A stretch of DNA of 64,000 nucleotides, from the NCBI RefSeq assembly GCF_900105475.1, contig NZ_LT629777.1, positions 6,262,001 to 6,326,000 on the forward strand, given 5' to 3'. Position numbers and translations under genes: made by a program. Positions 42,627 to 50,878 of the stretch are shown here, one piece after another. The notes under the pieces were generated by a model, which was not told where the DNA came from, did no database searches, and worked only from the letters and a program-made list of their open reading frames with translations. Origin of the DNA: Pseudomonas asplenii (GTDB lineage Bacteria > Pseudomonadota > Gammaproteobacteria > Pseudomonadales > Pseudomonadaceae). The first letter of the stretch is position 1. Every line of letters starts with the position of its first letter.

Positions 42627-43556
42627 TCAGACCAGCTTTTCCAACTCAGGTACCGCTTCGAACAGGTCGGCGACCAGGCCGTAGTCGGCCACCTGGAAGA
42701 TCGGCGCCTCTTCGTCCTTGTTGATCGCAACGATCACCTTGGAGTCCTTCATACCGGCCAGGTGCTGGATCGCGCCGGAGATACCGACGGCGATGTACAG
42801 CTGTGGCGCAACGATCTTGCCGGTCTGGCCGACCTGCATGTCGTTCGGTACGAAGCCTGCGTCGACTGCCGCGCGGGACGCGCCGACGGCCGCGCCCAGC
42901 TTGTCGGCCAGGGCGTACAGGTGCTTGAAGTTGTCGCCGTTCTGCATGCCACGGCCACCGGATACGACGATCTTGGCAGCGGTCAGCTCTGGACGGTCGG
43001 ACTTGGCCAGCTCTTCGCCGACGAACGACGATTTGCCTGCATCGTGAGCCGCGCCAACGGCTTCAACGGCAGCCGAGCCACCTTCGGCGGCAACCGGGTC
43101 GAAACCGGTGGCACGCACGGTGATGACCTTGACCGCAGCACTCGATTGCACGGTGGCAATGGCGTTACCGGCGTAGATCGGGCGTTTGAAGGTGTCAGCA
43201 CTTTCCACCGAGATGATCTCGGAGATCTGGTCGACGTCCAGCGCAGCAGCAACGCGCGGCAGGATGTTCTTGCCGTTGGAGGTGGCGGCGGCCAGGACGT
43301 GGCTGTAGCCCTTGCCCAGCTCGGCTACCAGGGGAGCGACGTTTTCCGGCAGTTGATGCGCGTAGGCGGCGTTATCGGCCACCAGCACTTTCGACACGCC
43401 AGCGATTTTCGCGGCGGCTTCGGCGACGGCGCCAACACCCTGGCCAGCGACCAGCACGTGGATGTCGCCACCGATCTTCGCAGCGGCTGCAACGGTGTTC
43501 AGGGTGGCCGGGGCCACGACCTTGTTATCGTGTTCGGCGATTACCAAGATAGTCAT
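42627..43556 (-). CDS. etfA: Electron transfer flavoprotein alpha subunit
   Basis: The 309-residue alpha subunit carries the FAD-binding domain at its C-terminus: [49 protein letters not shown] (shown in part) and [19 protein letters not shown]. With EtfB it accepts electrons from acyl-CoA and other dehydrogenases and passes them to ETF-ubiquinone oxidoreductase. It starts 1 base after etfB, in one operon, and is opposite to the ETF-QO gene across a 528-base regulatory region. Confidence 0.98.
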   Translation of the reverse strand: MTILVIAEHDNKVVAPATLNTVAAAAKIGGDIHVLVAGQGVGAVAEAAAKIAGVSKVLVADNAAYAHQLPENVAPLVAELGKGYSHVLAAATSNGKNILPRVAAALDVDQISEIISVESADTFKRPIYAGNAIATVQSSAAVKVITVRATGFDPVAAEGGSAAVEAVGAAHDAGKSSFVGEELAKSDRPELTAAKIVVSGGRGMQNGDNFKHLYALADKLGAAVGASRAAVDAGFVPNDMQVGQTGKIVAPQLYIAVGISGAIQHLAGMKDSKVIVAINKDEEAPIFQVADYGLVADLFEAVPELEKLV

Positions 43557-43557
43557 A

Positions 43558-44307
43558 TCAGATTACCTTCGCTTCGTTTTTCAGTTTCTCGACCAGTTCT
43601 GCAACCGACTTGACCTTGATGCCCGCGCTGCGTGCAGCCGGTGCTTCAACTTTCACGGTCTTGTTGGTCGAGGCGGTGGAAACGCCCAAAGCATCCGGAG
43701 TCAGCGTCTCGAGCGGCTTCTTCTTGGCTTTCATGATGTTCGGCAGGGACGCGTAACGCGGCTCGTTCAAACGCAGGTCGGTGGTGACGATGGCCGGCAG
43801 GCTCAACGAAACGGTCTGCAGGCCGCCGTCGATTTCGCGGGTCACGGCAACCTTGTCACCCGCCACTTCGACTTTCGAAGCGAAGGTGCCTTGAGCGTAA
43901 CCACTCAGGGCAGCCAGCATCTGACCGGTCTGGTTGTTGTCGCTGTCGATCGCCTGTTTGCCAAGGATGACCAGTTGTGGCTGTTCCTTGTCGACCACGG
44001 CCTTGAGCAGCTTGGCCACGGCCAGGGAGTTCAGTTCGTCGGCGGACTCGACCAGGATGGCGCGGTCGGCACCCAGCGCCAGCGCGGTACGCAGTTGCTC
44101 CTGGGCGGTGGACGGGCCGATGGAGACGACGACGATTTCAGTGGCCACGCCTTTTTCTTTCAGACGTACCGCTTCTTCCACTGCGATTTCGCAGAACGGG
44201 TTCATCGACATCTTGACGTTGGCGAGGTCGACGCCGGAATTGTCCGCCTTGACGCGAACCTTGACGTTGTAATCGACAACGCGTTTGACAGCTACAAGAA
44301 CCTTCAT
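43558..44307 (-). CDS. etfB: Electron transfer flavoprotein beta subunit
   Basis: The 249-residue beta subunit begins [20 protein letters not shown]. It carries the family motifs [21 protein letters not shown] and the AMP-binding [19 protein letters not shown], with a central [28 protein letters not shown] signature (shown in part). GAGG lies 6 bases before the ATG. First gene of etfBA; the ETF-QO gene is divergent with its regulatory palindromes in between. Confidence 0.98.
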   Translation of the reverse strand: MKVLVAVKRVVDYNVKVRVKADNSGVDLANVKMSMNPFCEIAVEEAVRLKEKGVATEIVVVSIGPSTAQEQLRTALALGADRAILVESADELNSLAVAKLLKAVVDKEQPQLVILGKQAIDSDNNQTGQMLAALSGYAQGTFASKVEVAGDKVAVTREIDGGLQTVSLSLPAIVTTDLRLNEPRYASLPNIMKAKKKPLETLTPDALGVSTASTNKTVKVEAPAARSAGIKVKSVAELVEKLKNEAKVI

Positions 44308-44461
44308 GGATTCCTCACTCTCCGGTGAAAAGAAAGTCGCCCAGGCGTACCTGGCGGTTGGATGCTCATTGGCGCGCGCATGAAGCTCAAGGGCACCTCC
44401 AAAAACGCCGACATCTACACGAAAACCTGGCTTTTCCCGGTTGCATGACCGTCCGTCCGAC

Positions 44462-44477
44462 GTGACTGTACAGTCAC
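44462..44477. promoter_or_regulatory. 16-bp perfect palindrome upstream of etfB
   Basis: GTGACTGTACAGTCAC, with GTCC and GGAC flanks extending the symmetry. It does not fit the LexA pattern (CTG-N10-CAG). The regulator is unknown. Confidence 0.65.
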
Positions 44478-44693
44478 TGGACCGATGGACGTGTAAACTT
44501 CGCGCCAGAATCGGCGTGCCACTTCACTTTCGGTGTCTTCGTCCGGTCTTTAGACGTGCTCTTGCGACCCAGGTTTAGCCTACGCCGGGCGCAAAACCGC
44601 TCGTATCTTGACCGGAACGCCTATTCTGGTCAATACGGCAAAATGGCCAGTCATAAGCCGCGCTTCTTTGATTTATCTGGCTTCCAGCGAATT

Positions 44694-44708
44694 CAAACAA
44701 ACGTTTGT
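44694..44708. promoter_or_regulatory. PsrA-type operator upstream of ETF-QO
   Basis: CAAAC-AAAC-GTTTG agrees with the published PsrA pattern G/CAAAC(N2-4)GTTTG/C. In P. aeruginosa, PsrA is a fatty-acid-responsive TetR regulator that acts on beta-oxidation and etf genes. Placement 30 bases before a -10-like box fits repression. Confidence 0.6.
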
Positions 44709-44836
44709 ATTGGACGCTGATAGTGGTGTAGATATAATGGCGCCACCTAGAGAGAAAGATGTCTCCCCTTCTGGAGCGGGGCACCAAATCTCCAATCAGA
44801 AGAAAACTGTTGAGCCTTGAGAGTAGGAGAGAGTCT

Positions 44837-46501
44837 GTGGAACGCGAATACATGGAATTCGACGTGGTCATCGTCGGTGCCGGCCCCGCAGGCCTGTCCG
44901 CCGCTTGCCGGCTGAAACAGAAAGCGGCTGAAGCGGGTCAGGAAATCAGCGTCTGCGTCGTGGAGAAAGGTTCCGAAGTCGGTGCCCACATCCTTTCCGG
45001 CGCGGTGTTCGAACCACGGGCCCTGAACGAACTGTTCCCGGACTGGAAAGAACTCGGTGCGCCGCTCAATACCCCGGTCAAGCGTGACGACATCTATGTG
45101 CTGCGCAACGGCGAGACCGCGACCAAGGTTCCCGACTTCTTTGTGCCCAAGACCATGCACAACGAAGGCAACTACATCATCTCCCTGGGCAATCTGTGCC
45201 GCTGGCTGGCCCAGCAGGCCGAGAACCTGGGCGTAGAGATCTACCCGGGCTTCGCCGCCCAGGAAGCGCTGTTCGACGAGAACGGCGTGGTCCGCGGGAT
45301 CATCACCGGCGACCTGGGTGTCGACCGTGAAGGCAAGCCGAAGGAAGGCCTGTACACCCCCGGCATGGAGCTGCGTGGCAAATACACGCTGTTCGCCGAA
45401 GGTTGCCGTGGGCACATCGGCAAGCAGCTGATTTCGCGCTTCAAGCTCGACAGCGATGCCGATGCCCAGCACTACGGTATCGGCCTCAAGGAAATCTGGG
45501 AAATCGATCCGGCCAAGCACCAGCCTGGCCTGGTGGTCCACACTGCCGGCTGGCCGCTGGACATCATGGGCACCGAAAACACCGGCGGCTCCTTCCTCTA
45601 TCACCTGGAAAACAACCAGGTGGTGGTCGGCCTGATCGTCGACCTGTCCTACAGCAATACCTACCTGTCGCCGTTCGACGAATTCCAGCGCCTCAAGCAC
45701 CACCCGGTACTCAAGCAGTACCTGGAAGGCGGCAAGCGCATCAGCTACGGCGCCCGCGCCATCTGCAAGGGCGGCCTGAACTCGCTGCCCAAGATGGTCT
45801 TCAACGGCGGCGCGCTGATCGGTTGCGACCTGGGCACCCTGAACTTCGCCAAGATCAAGGGCAGCCACACCGCGATGAAGTCCGGCATGCTCGCCGCCGA
45901 AGCCGTGGCCGAGAAATTGCTGGCCGGCGCCGAGGGGGGTGACCAGTTGGACAACTATGTCACGTCGTTCAAGGCCAGCTGGCTGTACGAGGAGCTGTTC
46001 AGCAGCCGCAACTTCGGCGCGGCGATCCATAAGTTCGGCCCGATCATCGGCGGCGGCTTCAACTGGGTCGAGCAGAACCTGTTCGGCGGCAAGCTGCCCT
46101 TCACCCTGCACGACAACAAGCCGGACTATGCCTGCCTGAAGCTGGCCAAGGACTCGGTGAAAATCGACTATCCGAAGCCCGATGGCAAACTCAGCTTCGA
46201 CAAGCTCAGTTCGGTGTTCCTCTCCAGCACCAACCATGAAGAAGAGCAGCCGTGCCACCTCAAGCTCAAGGACCCGAGCATTCCGTTGAGCAAGAACCTG
46301 CCGCTGTACGACGAACCGGCGCAGCGCTACTGCCCGGCTGGCGTGTATGAAGTGATCACCCAGGAAAACGGCGAGAAGCGCTTCCAGATCAACGCCCAGA
46401 ACTGCGTGCACTGCAAGACCTGTGACATCAAGGACCCGGCGCAGAACATCACCTGGGTCACCCCGGAAGGGGCTGGCGGCCCGACCTACCCGAACATGTG
46501 A
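44837..46501 (+). CDS. Electron transfer flavoprotein-ubiquinone oxidoreductase
   Basis: A 554-residue membrane-associated FAD/4Fe-4S enzyme that reduces ubiquinone with electrons from ETF. The FAD motif is DVVIVGAGPAGLSAACRL near the N-terminus. The body contains SGAVFEPRALNELFPDW and FAEGCRGHIGKQL, the UQ region, and the C-terminal ferredoxin-like cluster CPAGVYEV, QNCVHCKTCDIKDP. I take GTG 44837 (AGGAG 7 bases upstream), giving MEREYMEFDVV as in orthologues; upstream ATG 44759 has no such site. A terminator follows. Confidence 0.97.
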   Translation: MEREYMEFDVVIVGAGPAGLSAACRLKQKAAEAGQEISVCVVEKGSEVGAHILSGAVFEPRALNELFPDWKELGAPLNTPVKRDDIYVLRNGETATKVPDFFVPKTMHNEGNYIISLGNLCRWLAQQAENLGVEIYPGFAAQEALFDENGVVRGIITGDLGVDREGKPKEGLYTPGMELRGKYTLFAEGCRGHIGKQLISRFKLDSDADAQHYGIGLKEIWEIDPAKHQPGLVVHTAGWPLDIMGTENTGGSFLYHLENNQVVVGLIVDLSYSNTYLSPFDEFQRLKHHPVLKQYLEGGKRISYGARAICKGGLNSLPKMVFNGGALIGCDLGTLNFAKIKGSHTAMKSGMLAAEAVAEKLLAGAEGGDQLDNYVTSFKASWLYEELFSSRNFGAAIHKFGPIIGGGFNWVEQNLFGGKLPFTLHDNKPDYACLKLAKDSVKIDYPKPDGKLSFDKLSSVFLSSTNHEEEQPCHLKLKDPSIPLSKNLPLYDEPAQRYCPAGVYEVITQENGEKRFQINAQNCVHCKTCDIKDPAQNITWVTPEGAGGPTYPNM

Positions 46502-46520
46502 TTCGGCTGGCGGCACACTG

Positions 46521-46547
46521 AAAAGGCTCCTTCGCAGGGGCCTTTTT
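46521..46547 (+). terminator. Terminator of the ETF-QO gene
   Basis: AAAAGGC-T-CC, loop TTCGCA, GG-G-GCCTTTTT: a short stem with A and T runs, 20 bases after the stop. Confidence 0.75.
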
Positions 46548-46639
46548 ACTGGGAAGTCTTTCGCCGGAGCAGAGGGCCTCTTCGCGGCGGTTCGGCGCGA
46601 AGAGGCCGCCCCACACACTACAAACCCCAGATCCCGCTC

Positions 46640-47545
46640 TCAAGCCGACTGCCCAGTCAACATCCCCTCCTCCCCCGGCGTGCGTTCGAAGTAGCGCTTG
46701 TACTCCCGGCTGAACTGCGACGTACTCTGATACCCCACCCGATGCGCCACCTGCGCTACGCCCAGACCATCACCCGCCAGCAGCCGCTGGGCCTTGAGCA
46801 GGCGCAGGCGCTTGAGGTACTGCACCGGCGACAGCAAGGTGCTGCGCTTGAAATGCTCATGAAAGGTCGAGGGGCTCATGTTCGCATAACGCGCCAGCGT
46901 GTCGACGTTAAGCGGCTCGGCGAAATGCTCATGCAGATGGCTGAGAGACGCCGCCAGCCGGGCAAACTGCCCCTGCTGTTCGACCAGCGCCCGCAGTACG
47001 TCGGCCTGGGGCCCGCGCAGGGCGGTGAACAACACTTCACGCAAGCGCGCCTGGCCCATGATCCGGCACTCCAGCGGATCGTGCAGGCAACGCAGCAATT
47101 GCTCGACGCTATGGCGCATGGCATCGTCGAGCGCCACCGAGGTCATCGACTCCGGCGTCTGCGCCGAGGCACCCGGTTCGTTCGCCAGCCCCATCGCCAG
47201 CACCAACTCGCTCAACAACGCCCGGTCGATCCCGATGGACACCCCGAGCAGGGGCTCCTCTGGAGTGGCAAAGGTTTCGTATTCGAACGGCACCGGCAAC
47301 GCCTGGATCAGATAATGCCCGGCACCGTATTCCAGGGTCCGGGGCCCCAGGTAGGCCAGCTTGCTGCCCTGCACGATCACCATCAGGCTCGGTTCGTAGA
47401 TCTGTGGGCAACGCGCGACATTGCCGGACGCCGAGACGATCTGCACCTCAGGCAACAGGGTCGGCAAAAATCCCGGGCGGGTCGCCAGCGGCTGGAGCAA
47501 CGCAACCAGCGTTGCATTGGCGTCGAGATGACGGGTCAACTGCAT
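46640..47545 (-). CDS. AraC-family regulator with N-terminal AraC_N domain
   Basis: A 301-residue regulator of the AraC_N / HTH_18 type. The N-terminal cupin-like domain runs to about 185 (PEVQIVSASGNVARCPQIYEPSLMVIVQG region). The C-terminal double helix-turn-helix includes LNVDTLARYANMSPSTFHEHFK and VAQVAHRVGYQSTSQFSREYKRYF. Family members of this kind often control an adjacent oxidoreductase. It is divergent from the zinc alcohol dehydrogenase gene at 47728. Confidence 0.92.
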   Translation of the reverse strand: MQLTRHLDANATLVALLQPLATRPGFLPTLLPEVQIVSASGNVARCPQIYEPSLMVIVQGSKLAYLGPRTLEYGAGHYLIQALPVPFEYETFATPEEPLLGVSIGIDRALLSELVLAMGLANEPGASAQTPESMTSVALDDAMRHSVEQLLRCLHDPLECRIMGQARLREVLFTALRGPQADVLRALVEQQGQFARLAASLSHLHEHFAEPLNVDTLARYANMSPSTFHEHFKRSTLLSPVQYLKRLRLLKAQRLLAGDGLGVAQVAHRVGYQSTSQFSREYKRYFERTPGEEGMLTGQSA

Positions 47546-47727
47546 GGCAAATATTTCACGGAAAAAGGGATACCAACATCATCGCAGGTCTGGCGCCACA
47601 GGAAAGTGCCAGAGCACTGATCCCGGAGGATTAGGCATGACACCCGGAGGAATCGTCATGGTCGTGCTCCGACGCGATCACGACAATGGTCCACCTCATC
47701 CGTCAGCGCTTTTGCAAGGTTTGCCCC

Positions 47728-48780
47728 ATGTATACCGCCATTGGTTATGCCGCCCAGTCTGCCACCACGCCCCTCGCCCCGATGACCTTCCAGCGCCGTT
47801 CACCACGACCGGACGACGTGGCCATCGAGATTCTCTACTGCGGCGTCTGTCACTCGGATATCCACCAGGCCCGCAATGAATGGGGCATTGCCGTCTACCC
47901 ACTGATGCCCGGCCATGAAATCGTCGGCAAGGTCACTGCCGTCGGCAGCCAGGTCACCCGGCATAAAGTCGGCGACCTGGTCGGCGTCGGTTGCATGGTC
48001 GACTCCTGCCGTGACTGCACTGCCTGCAAGGCCAACCTGGAGCAGTACTGCGAAAACAATCCGACCATGACCTACGCCACCCCGGACCGGGTCGATGGCA
48101 GCAACACCATGGGCGGTTACTCCGACAGCATCGTGGTCAGCGAGCATTTCGTCGTGCGCATCCCGGAAAAACTCGACCTGGCCAGCGCTGCGCCGCTGCT
48201 CTGCGCCGGCATCACCACCTACTCGCCGCTCAAGCACTACGGCGTCAAGGCCGGTGACAAGGTCGGGATTCTCGGCATGGGCGGCCTGGGCCACATGGGC
48301 ATCAAGTTCGCCAAGGCCCTGGGCGCCGAAGTCACCCTGTTCACCCGTTCGGCGAGCAAGGCCGAGGAGGCCCGCCGCCAGGGTGCCGACCATGTGATCG
48401 TGTCCACCGACGACGCGCAGATGCAGGCCGCCGCCGGACGTTTCGACTTCCTGCTCGACACCATTCCGGTGCAACACGACCTCAATCCCTACCTGGACAC
48501 CCTGACCTTCGATGGCGTGCATATCCTCGTCGGCCTGATCGAACCGGTCGACCCGGCGCTGCATGCCGGCAAGCTGGTGATGAAACGCCGGGTACTGGCC
48601 GGTTCACTGATCGGTGGCATCGCAGAAACCCAGGAAGTGCTGGATTTCTGTGCCGAGCACGACATCAGTTGCGATATCGAAATGCTCGACATCCGCCACA
48701 TCAACGAGGCGTACAGTCGGATGATCGCCGGTGACGTGAAATACCGTTTCGTGATCGACATGGCGACGCTGAAGGTCTGA
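47728..48780 (+). CDS. Zinc-dependent alcohol dehydrogenase (YahK/CAD-like)
   Basis: A 350-residue NADP(H)-dependent MDR enzyme. Catalytic Zn ligands: Cys in YCGVCHSDIH and the following His/Glu PGHEIVG; structural Zn cysteines in VDSCRDCTACKANLEQYCEN; cofactor motif GILGMGGLGHMG. Relatives reduce aldehydes (cinnamyl, aliphatic). ATG 47728 follows AAGGT at a good distance; ATG 47686 would add a non-family extension. Likely regulated by the divergent AraC protein. REP palindrome follows. Confidence 0.94.
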   Translation: MYTAIGYAAQSATTPLAPMTFQRRSPRPDDVAIEILYCGVCHSDIHQARNEWGIAVYPLMPGHEIVGKVTAVGSQVTRHKVGDLVGVGCMVDSCRDCTACKANLEQYCENNPTMTYATPDRVDGSNTMGGYSDSIVVSEHFVVRIPEKLDLASAAPLLCAGITTYSPLKHYGVKAGDKVGILGMGGLGHMGIKFAKALGAEVTLFTRSASKAEEARRQGADHVIVSTDDAQMQAAAGRFDFLLDTIPVQHDLNPYLDTLTFDGVHILVGLIEPVDPALHAGKLVMKRRVLAGSLIGGIAETQEVLDFCAEHDISCDIEMLDIRHINEAYSRMIAGDVKYRFVIDMATLKV

Positions 48781-48793
48781 CAATACAGGGTTT

Positions 48794-48832
48794 GACAAGC
48801 CCGCTTGTGTGGCGAGCGGGCTTGTCATCGCC
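48794..48832. repeat. REP palindrome, possible terminator
   Basis: GACAAGCCCGCT (48794-48805), 9-base loop, AGCGGGCTTGTC (48815-48826). It overlaps the TGTGGCGAGCGGG unit and lies between the ADH gene and the convergent isochorismatase gene. Confidence 0.8.
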
Positions 48833-49375
48833 TCAGAAACTCACCTGTGCCGTACTCAACACCTGCACAAACGCGCCGTTCAACGTCGCATTGTGATGCT
48901 CGACAATCGCCTGGGCCGACAACCCGGGCGTCTCCATGCAGGTGTGGGCATCCCCCACCAGCACGACCTCGAAGCCCAGGTCCCGAGCCAGCCGGCAGGT
49001 GCTGTCAACGCAATACTGGCTCTTCATCCCGACAATAATCAGCCGTTTCACCCCGGCATCGTCCAATTGCTCGGCCAAACCGGTTTCAAAGAAACAACTG
49101 GGGCGGGTCTTGTCGAGCAGGTGATCCACCGCCGGGTCCAGCCCCAGTTCCGGCAACACCTGCCACGCCGCACTCCCTGCCGCGATCGGCGAACCCTGTG
49201 GTCCGGTGTGTCGCAGGGCAAAGATCGGCGCCCATGCCTCGCGCGCCTGCCCGATCAGCGCGGTGATGCGCGCGAGCACCTGATCCCCTTGCCAGGGTTG
49301 CTGCGGGCCATGGAACAGGCCAACCTGCATATCGATGATCAACAGCGCCGAACGCTGGGGGCTATGAACCTGCAT
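48833..49375 (-). CDS. Isochorismatase-family cysteine hydrolase
   Basis: A 180-residue enzyme of the isochorismatase/nicotinamidase superfamily. The catalytic triad is complete: D15 (LLIIDMQVG), K89 (LLDKTRPSCFF) and C122 (SQYCVDSTCR). There is a cis-peptide-type GM (IVGMKSQ) before the Cys. Substrates of such enzymes include amides and enol ethers; none is proven here. AGGAAGGA precedes the ATG. A hairpin with T-rich tail lies in its leader, after a Thr-codon-rich short frame, suggesting attenuation. Confidence 0.9.
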   Translation of the reverse strand: MQVHSPQRSALLIIDMQVGLFHGPQQPWQGDQVLARITALIGQAREAWAPIFALRHTGPQGSPIAAGSAAWQVLPELGLDPAVDHLLDKTRPSCFFETGLAEQLDDAGVKRLIIVGMKSQYCVDSTCRLARDLGFEVVLVGDAHTCMETPGLSAQAIVEHHNATLNGAFVQVLSTAQVSF

Positions 49376-49470
49376 GGTATTATTCCTTCCTGGTGATACC
49401 AGCAAAGGCCCGGAAACCAAAAGGCCCCGTCCATTGCTGGCGGGGCCTTGGTTCACTGCGTATCAACCAC
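49376..49470 (-). terminator. Attenuator-type hairpin in the isochorismatase leader
   Basis: On the minus strand AAGGCCCCG (from 49449), loop, CGGGGCCTT (to 49421), extended by flanking AACC / GGTT with a two-base bulge, followed by TTGGTTT. It lies between the Thr-rich short frame and the hydrolase gene. A GGGGGGC run in that frame is complementary to the GCCCC of the terminator's left arm, so an alternative pairing is possible. Confidence 0.65.
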
Positions 49471-49542
49471 TCACACAGTCACCTCGCCCCCCTTGCGGGT
49501 GGTGGTGGTCGTGGTGGTCAGGTGCAGCGAGATTCTGTTCAT
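49471..49542 (-). CDS. Candidate threonine-rich leader peptide
   Basis: A 23-codon frame: MNRISLHL, then seven consecutive Thr codons (ACC x3-4, ACG, ACC), then RKGGEVTV and stop. It resembles E. coli ThrL (which begins MKRIS and is rich in Thr/Ile codons). There is no SD; a promoter with TTGCCA (49574-49579), 18-base spacer and CATTAT (49550-49555) would start transcription within a few bases of the ATG, so translation might be leaderless. The role is inferred. Confidence 0.6.
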   Translation of the reverse strand: MNRISLHLTTTTTTTRKGGEVTV

Positions 49543-49597
49543 GACGTCGATAATGCCAAGCTCCGACAGGAAATGGCAACCACCCTGTCAGCTCATT

Positions 49598-50143
49598 TCA
49601 GAAGCGCAAACGCCAGCGTCCGTTGCGGCGCAGGTCAACCACCGACAGCGGCTCGATATCGATGGCGTTGAACGAGCTCGGGCCGGCCTGCAGCGCATGG
49701 AGAATCGCCGCGCGGATCACGAAGGGATGGGTCACGACGAAAAAATGCCCGTCCTCCTGAAAGCCGTCGAGCCAGGCACCGACCCTGGCGCAGAGTTCGA
49801 TCACCGACTCTCCCGCCGGCGGGGCAATCTGCGGCTGGTTGATCCAGGCCTCGAGCCCCTGCGGATCACTCTCCTGCAAATCGCTCAGGGCCAGGCCCTG
49901 CCATTCGCCAAAATCGTAATCCCCCAGTTCCGGAACGATCTCGATCTCGCTGCCCAGTGCTTCGGCAGTCTGCCAGGCACGGGTTTCCGGCGCACTGAGG
50001 ATCCGCACCGGCTTTTTCAGCCGGCTGGCCAGTTCGGCGGCCTTGGCCAGCCCCTTGGGTTCAACCGGCTCGTCCAGCGCAAAACGCCCCAGACGCTGAG
50101 CCTCGGTGCGGGCATGGCAAACAATGCTGAGCCGGATCGACAT
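49598..50143 (-). CDS. Histidine phosphatase family protein with variant CHART motif
   Basis: A 181-residue phosphoglycerate-mutase-like fold. The motif that should read RHG is VCHARTEAQ (C9-H10-A11-R12-T13), so the phosphorylated His is kept but the first Arg is Cys and Gly is Ala. Other conserved pieces: SAPETRAWQTA, ELGDYDFGEWQGL and VVTHPFVIRA. The ATG at 50143 has GGGAG about 10 bases upstream. Activity is uncertain. It lies upstream of the Thr-leader region, 55 bases away. Confidence 0.85.
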   Translation of the reverse strand: MSIRLSIVCHARTEAQRLGRFALDEPVEPKGLAKAAELASRLKKPVRILSAPETRAWQTAEALGSEIEIVPELGDYDFGEWQGLALSDLQESDPQGLEAWINQPQIAPPAGESVIELCARVGAWLDGFQEDGHFFVVTHPFVIRAAILHALQAGPSSFNAIDIEPLSVVDLRRNGRWRLRF

Positions 50144-50499
50144 GTGGAAATTTCTCCCGTTCTGCTCCATGCAGGAATACGCCGCACGAGCACTGCTTTC
50201 AATAGTAAGGATAGAAGCCGCTGAACACCCGACACGCTTACACCACCGTCAGCGCATTCTAGATGCCCAATGCCAGCCACTGCCATGCAGGCTTATTTAT
50301 CAGACATGACGCACAACCCCGGGAGATTTTTCAGCGGATCGGGCACACAATATCGGACATCTGCAATACAAAAAAAGGAGCCGGTCATCCCAGCTCCCTT
50401 TTGTGTATTGCAGGTGCCAAACGTTTCCATAGCAGTTATCGTGGGCTCCATGCCACTGCGCGGCATCCTCACCTGTTCACACCCTCAAGGTACTGACCG
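50144..50499. other. 356-base intergenic region before copC
   Basis: No supported gene. It carries the phosphatase promoter side on the left, a long bidirectional hairpin at 50361-50413, and the copC promoter side. No known copper-regulator box was recognised. Confidence 0.4.
50361..50413. terminator. Long hairpin, bidirectional-terminator-like
   Basis: Outer arms CTGCAATACA / TGTATTGCAG (perfect, 10 bp) enclose GGAGC / GCTCC with an A7 tract on one side and CTTTTG on the other. It has no upstream gene within 200 bases on either strand, so it may end a short unannotated RNA or be a structured element of the copCD leader. Confidence 0.55.
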
Positions 50500-50874
50500 A
50501 TGTCATCTTCCCGCCTGAAAAAAATCCTCGGCACCGTTGTCCTGCTCGGCGGTTTCGCCGCGACCGACTCGGCGTTCGCCCACGCCCACCTCAAGAGCGA
50601 AACCCCGGCAGCGGACAGCACCGTCAGCGCGCCGAGCGAATTGCGCCTGGTTTTCAGCGAAGGCGTCGAAGCCGCGCTGACCAAGGTCGAACTGAGCAGC
50701 GGCGGCGCCAAGGTCGAGGTGAAAAGCATTGCCACCGATCCGGCCGACAAGAAGGTCCTGGTCGTGACCCCGGCCACCGCGCTGCAAGCCGGCGACTACC
50801 AGGTCAATTGGCATGCAGTCTCGGTCGACACCCACAAGAGCGAAGGCAACTACGGCTTCAAGGTGAGCCACTGA
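50500..50874 (+). CDS. copC: Periplasmic copper-binding protein CopC
   Basis: A 124-residue exported CopC-domain protein, signal peptide ending AFA, so mature protein starts HAHLKSETPA, with the N-terminal His that binds Cu(II). The second copper His region is VNWHAVSVDTHKSEGNYGF. The Met-rich Cu(I) loop of classical CopC is absent, so it is a Cu(II)-only type. AAGG lies about 9 bases before the ATG. Its stop is 4 bases before the copD start; the two form an operon. Confidence 0.92.
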   Translation: MSSSRLKKILGTVVLLGGFAATDSAFAHAHLKSETPAADSTVSAPSELRLVFSEGVEAALTKVELSSGGAKVEVKSIATDPADKKVLVVTPATALQAGDYQVNWHAVSVDTHKSEGNYGFKVSH

Positions 50875-50878
50875 GTTG

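Larger units (their letters stand above)
44308..44836. promoter_or_regulatory. Divergent etfBA / ETF-QO regulatory region
   Basis: 529 bases without a gene. The etfB side carries the 16-bp perfect palindrome GTGACTGTACAGTCAC (44462-44477). The ETF-QO side carries CAAAC-N4-GTTTG (44694-44707), inside the perfect palindrome ACAAACGTTTGT (44697-44708), and then a TATAAT-like GATATAATGG box near 44730-44740. Confidence 0.7.

Noticed and set aside
44462..44477. SOS (LexA) box reading of the palindrome
   Set aside because: LexA needs CTG-N10-CAG; here the CTG and CAG are only two bases apart.
44747..46618. 623-codon open frame opposite the ETF-QO gene, and similar long antisense frames elsewhere (5293-6597, 8082-9968 beyond the TauE part)
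   Set aside because: High GC makes long antisense frames common. These have no SD, no family motifs and lie exactly over strongly supported genes.
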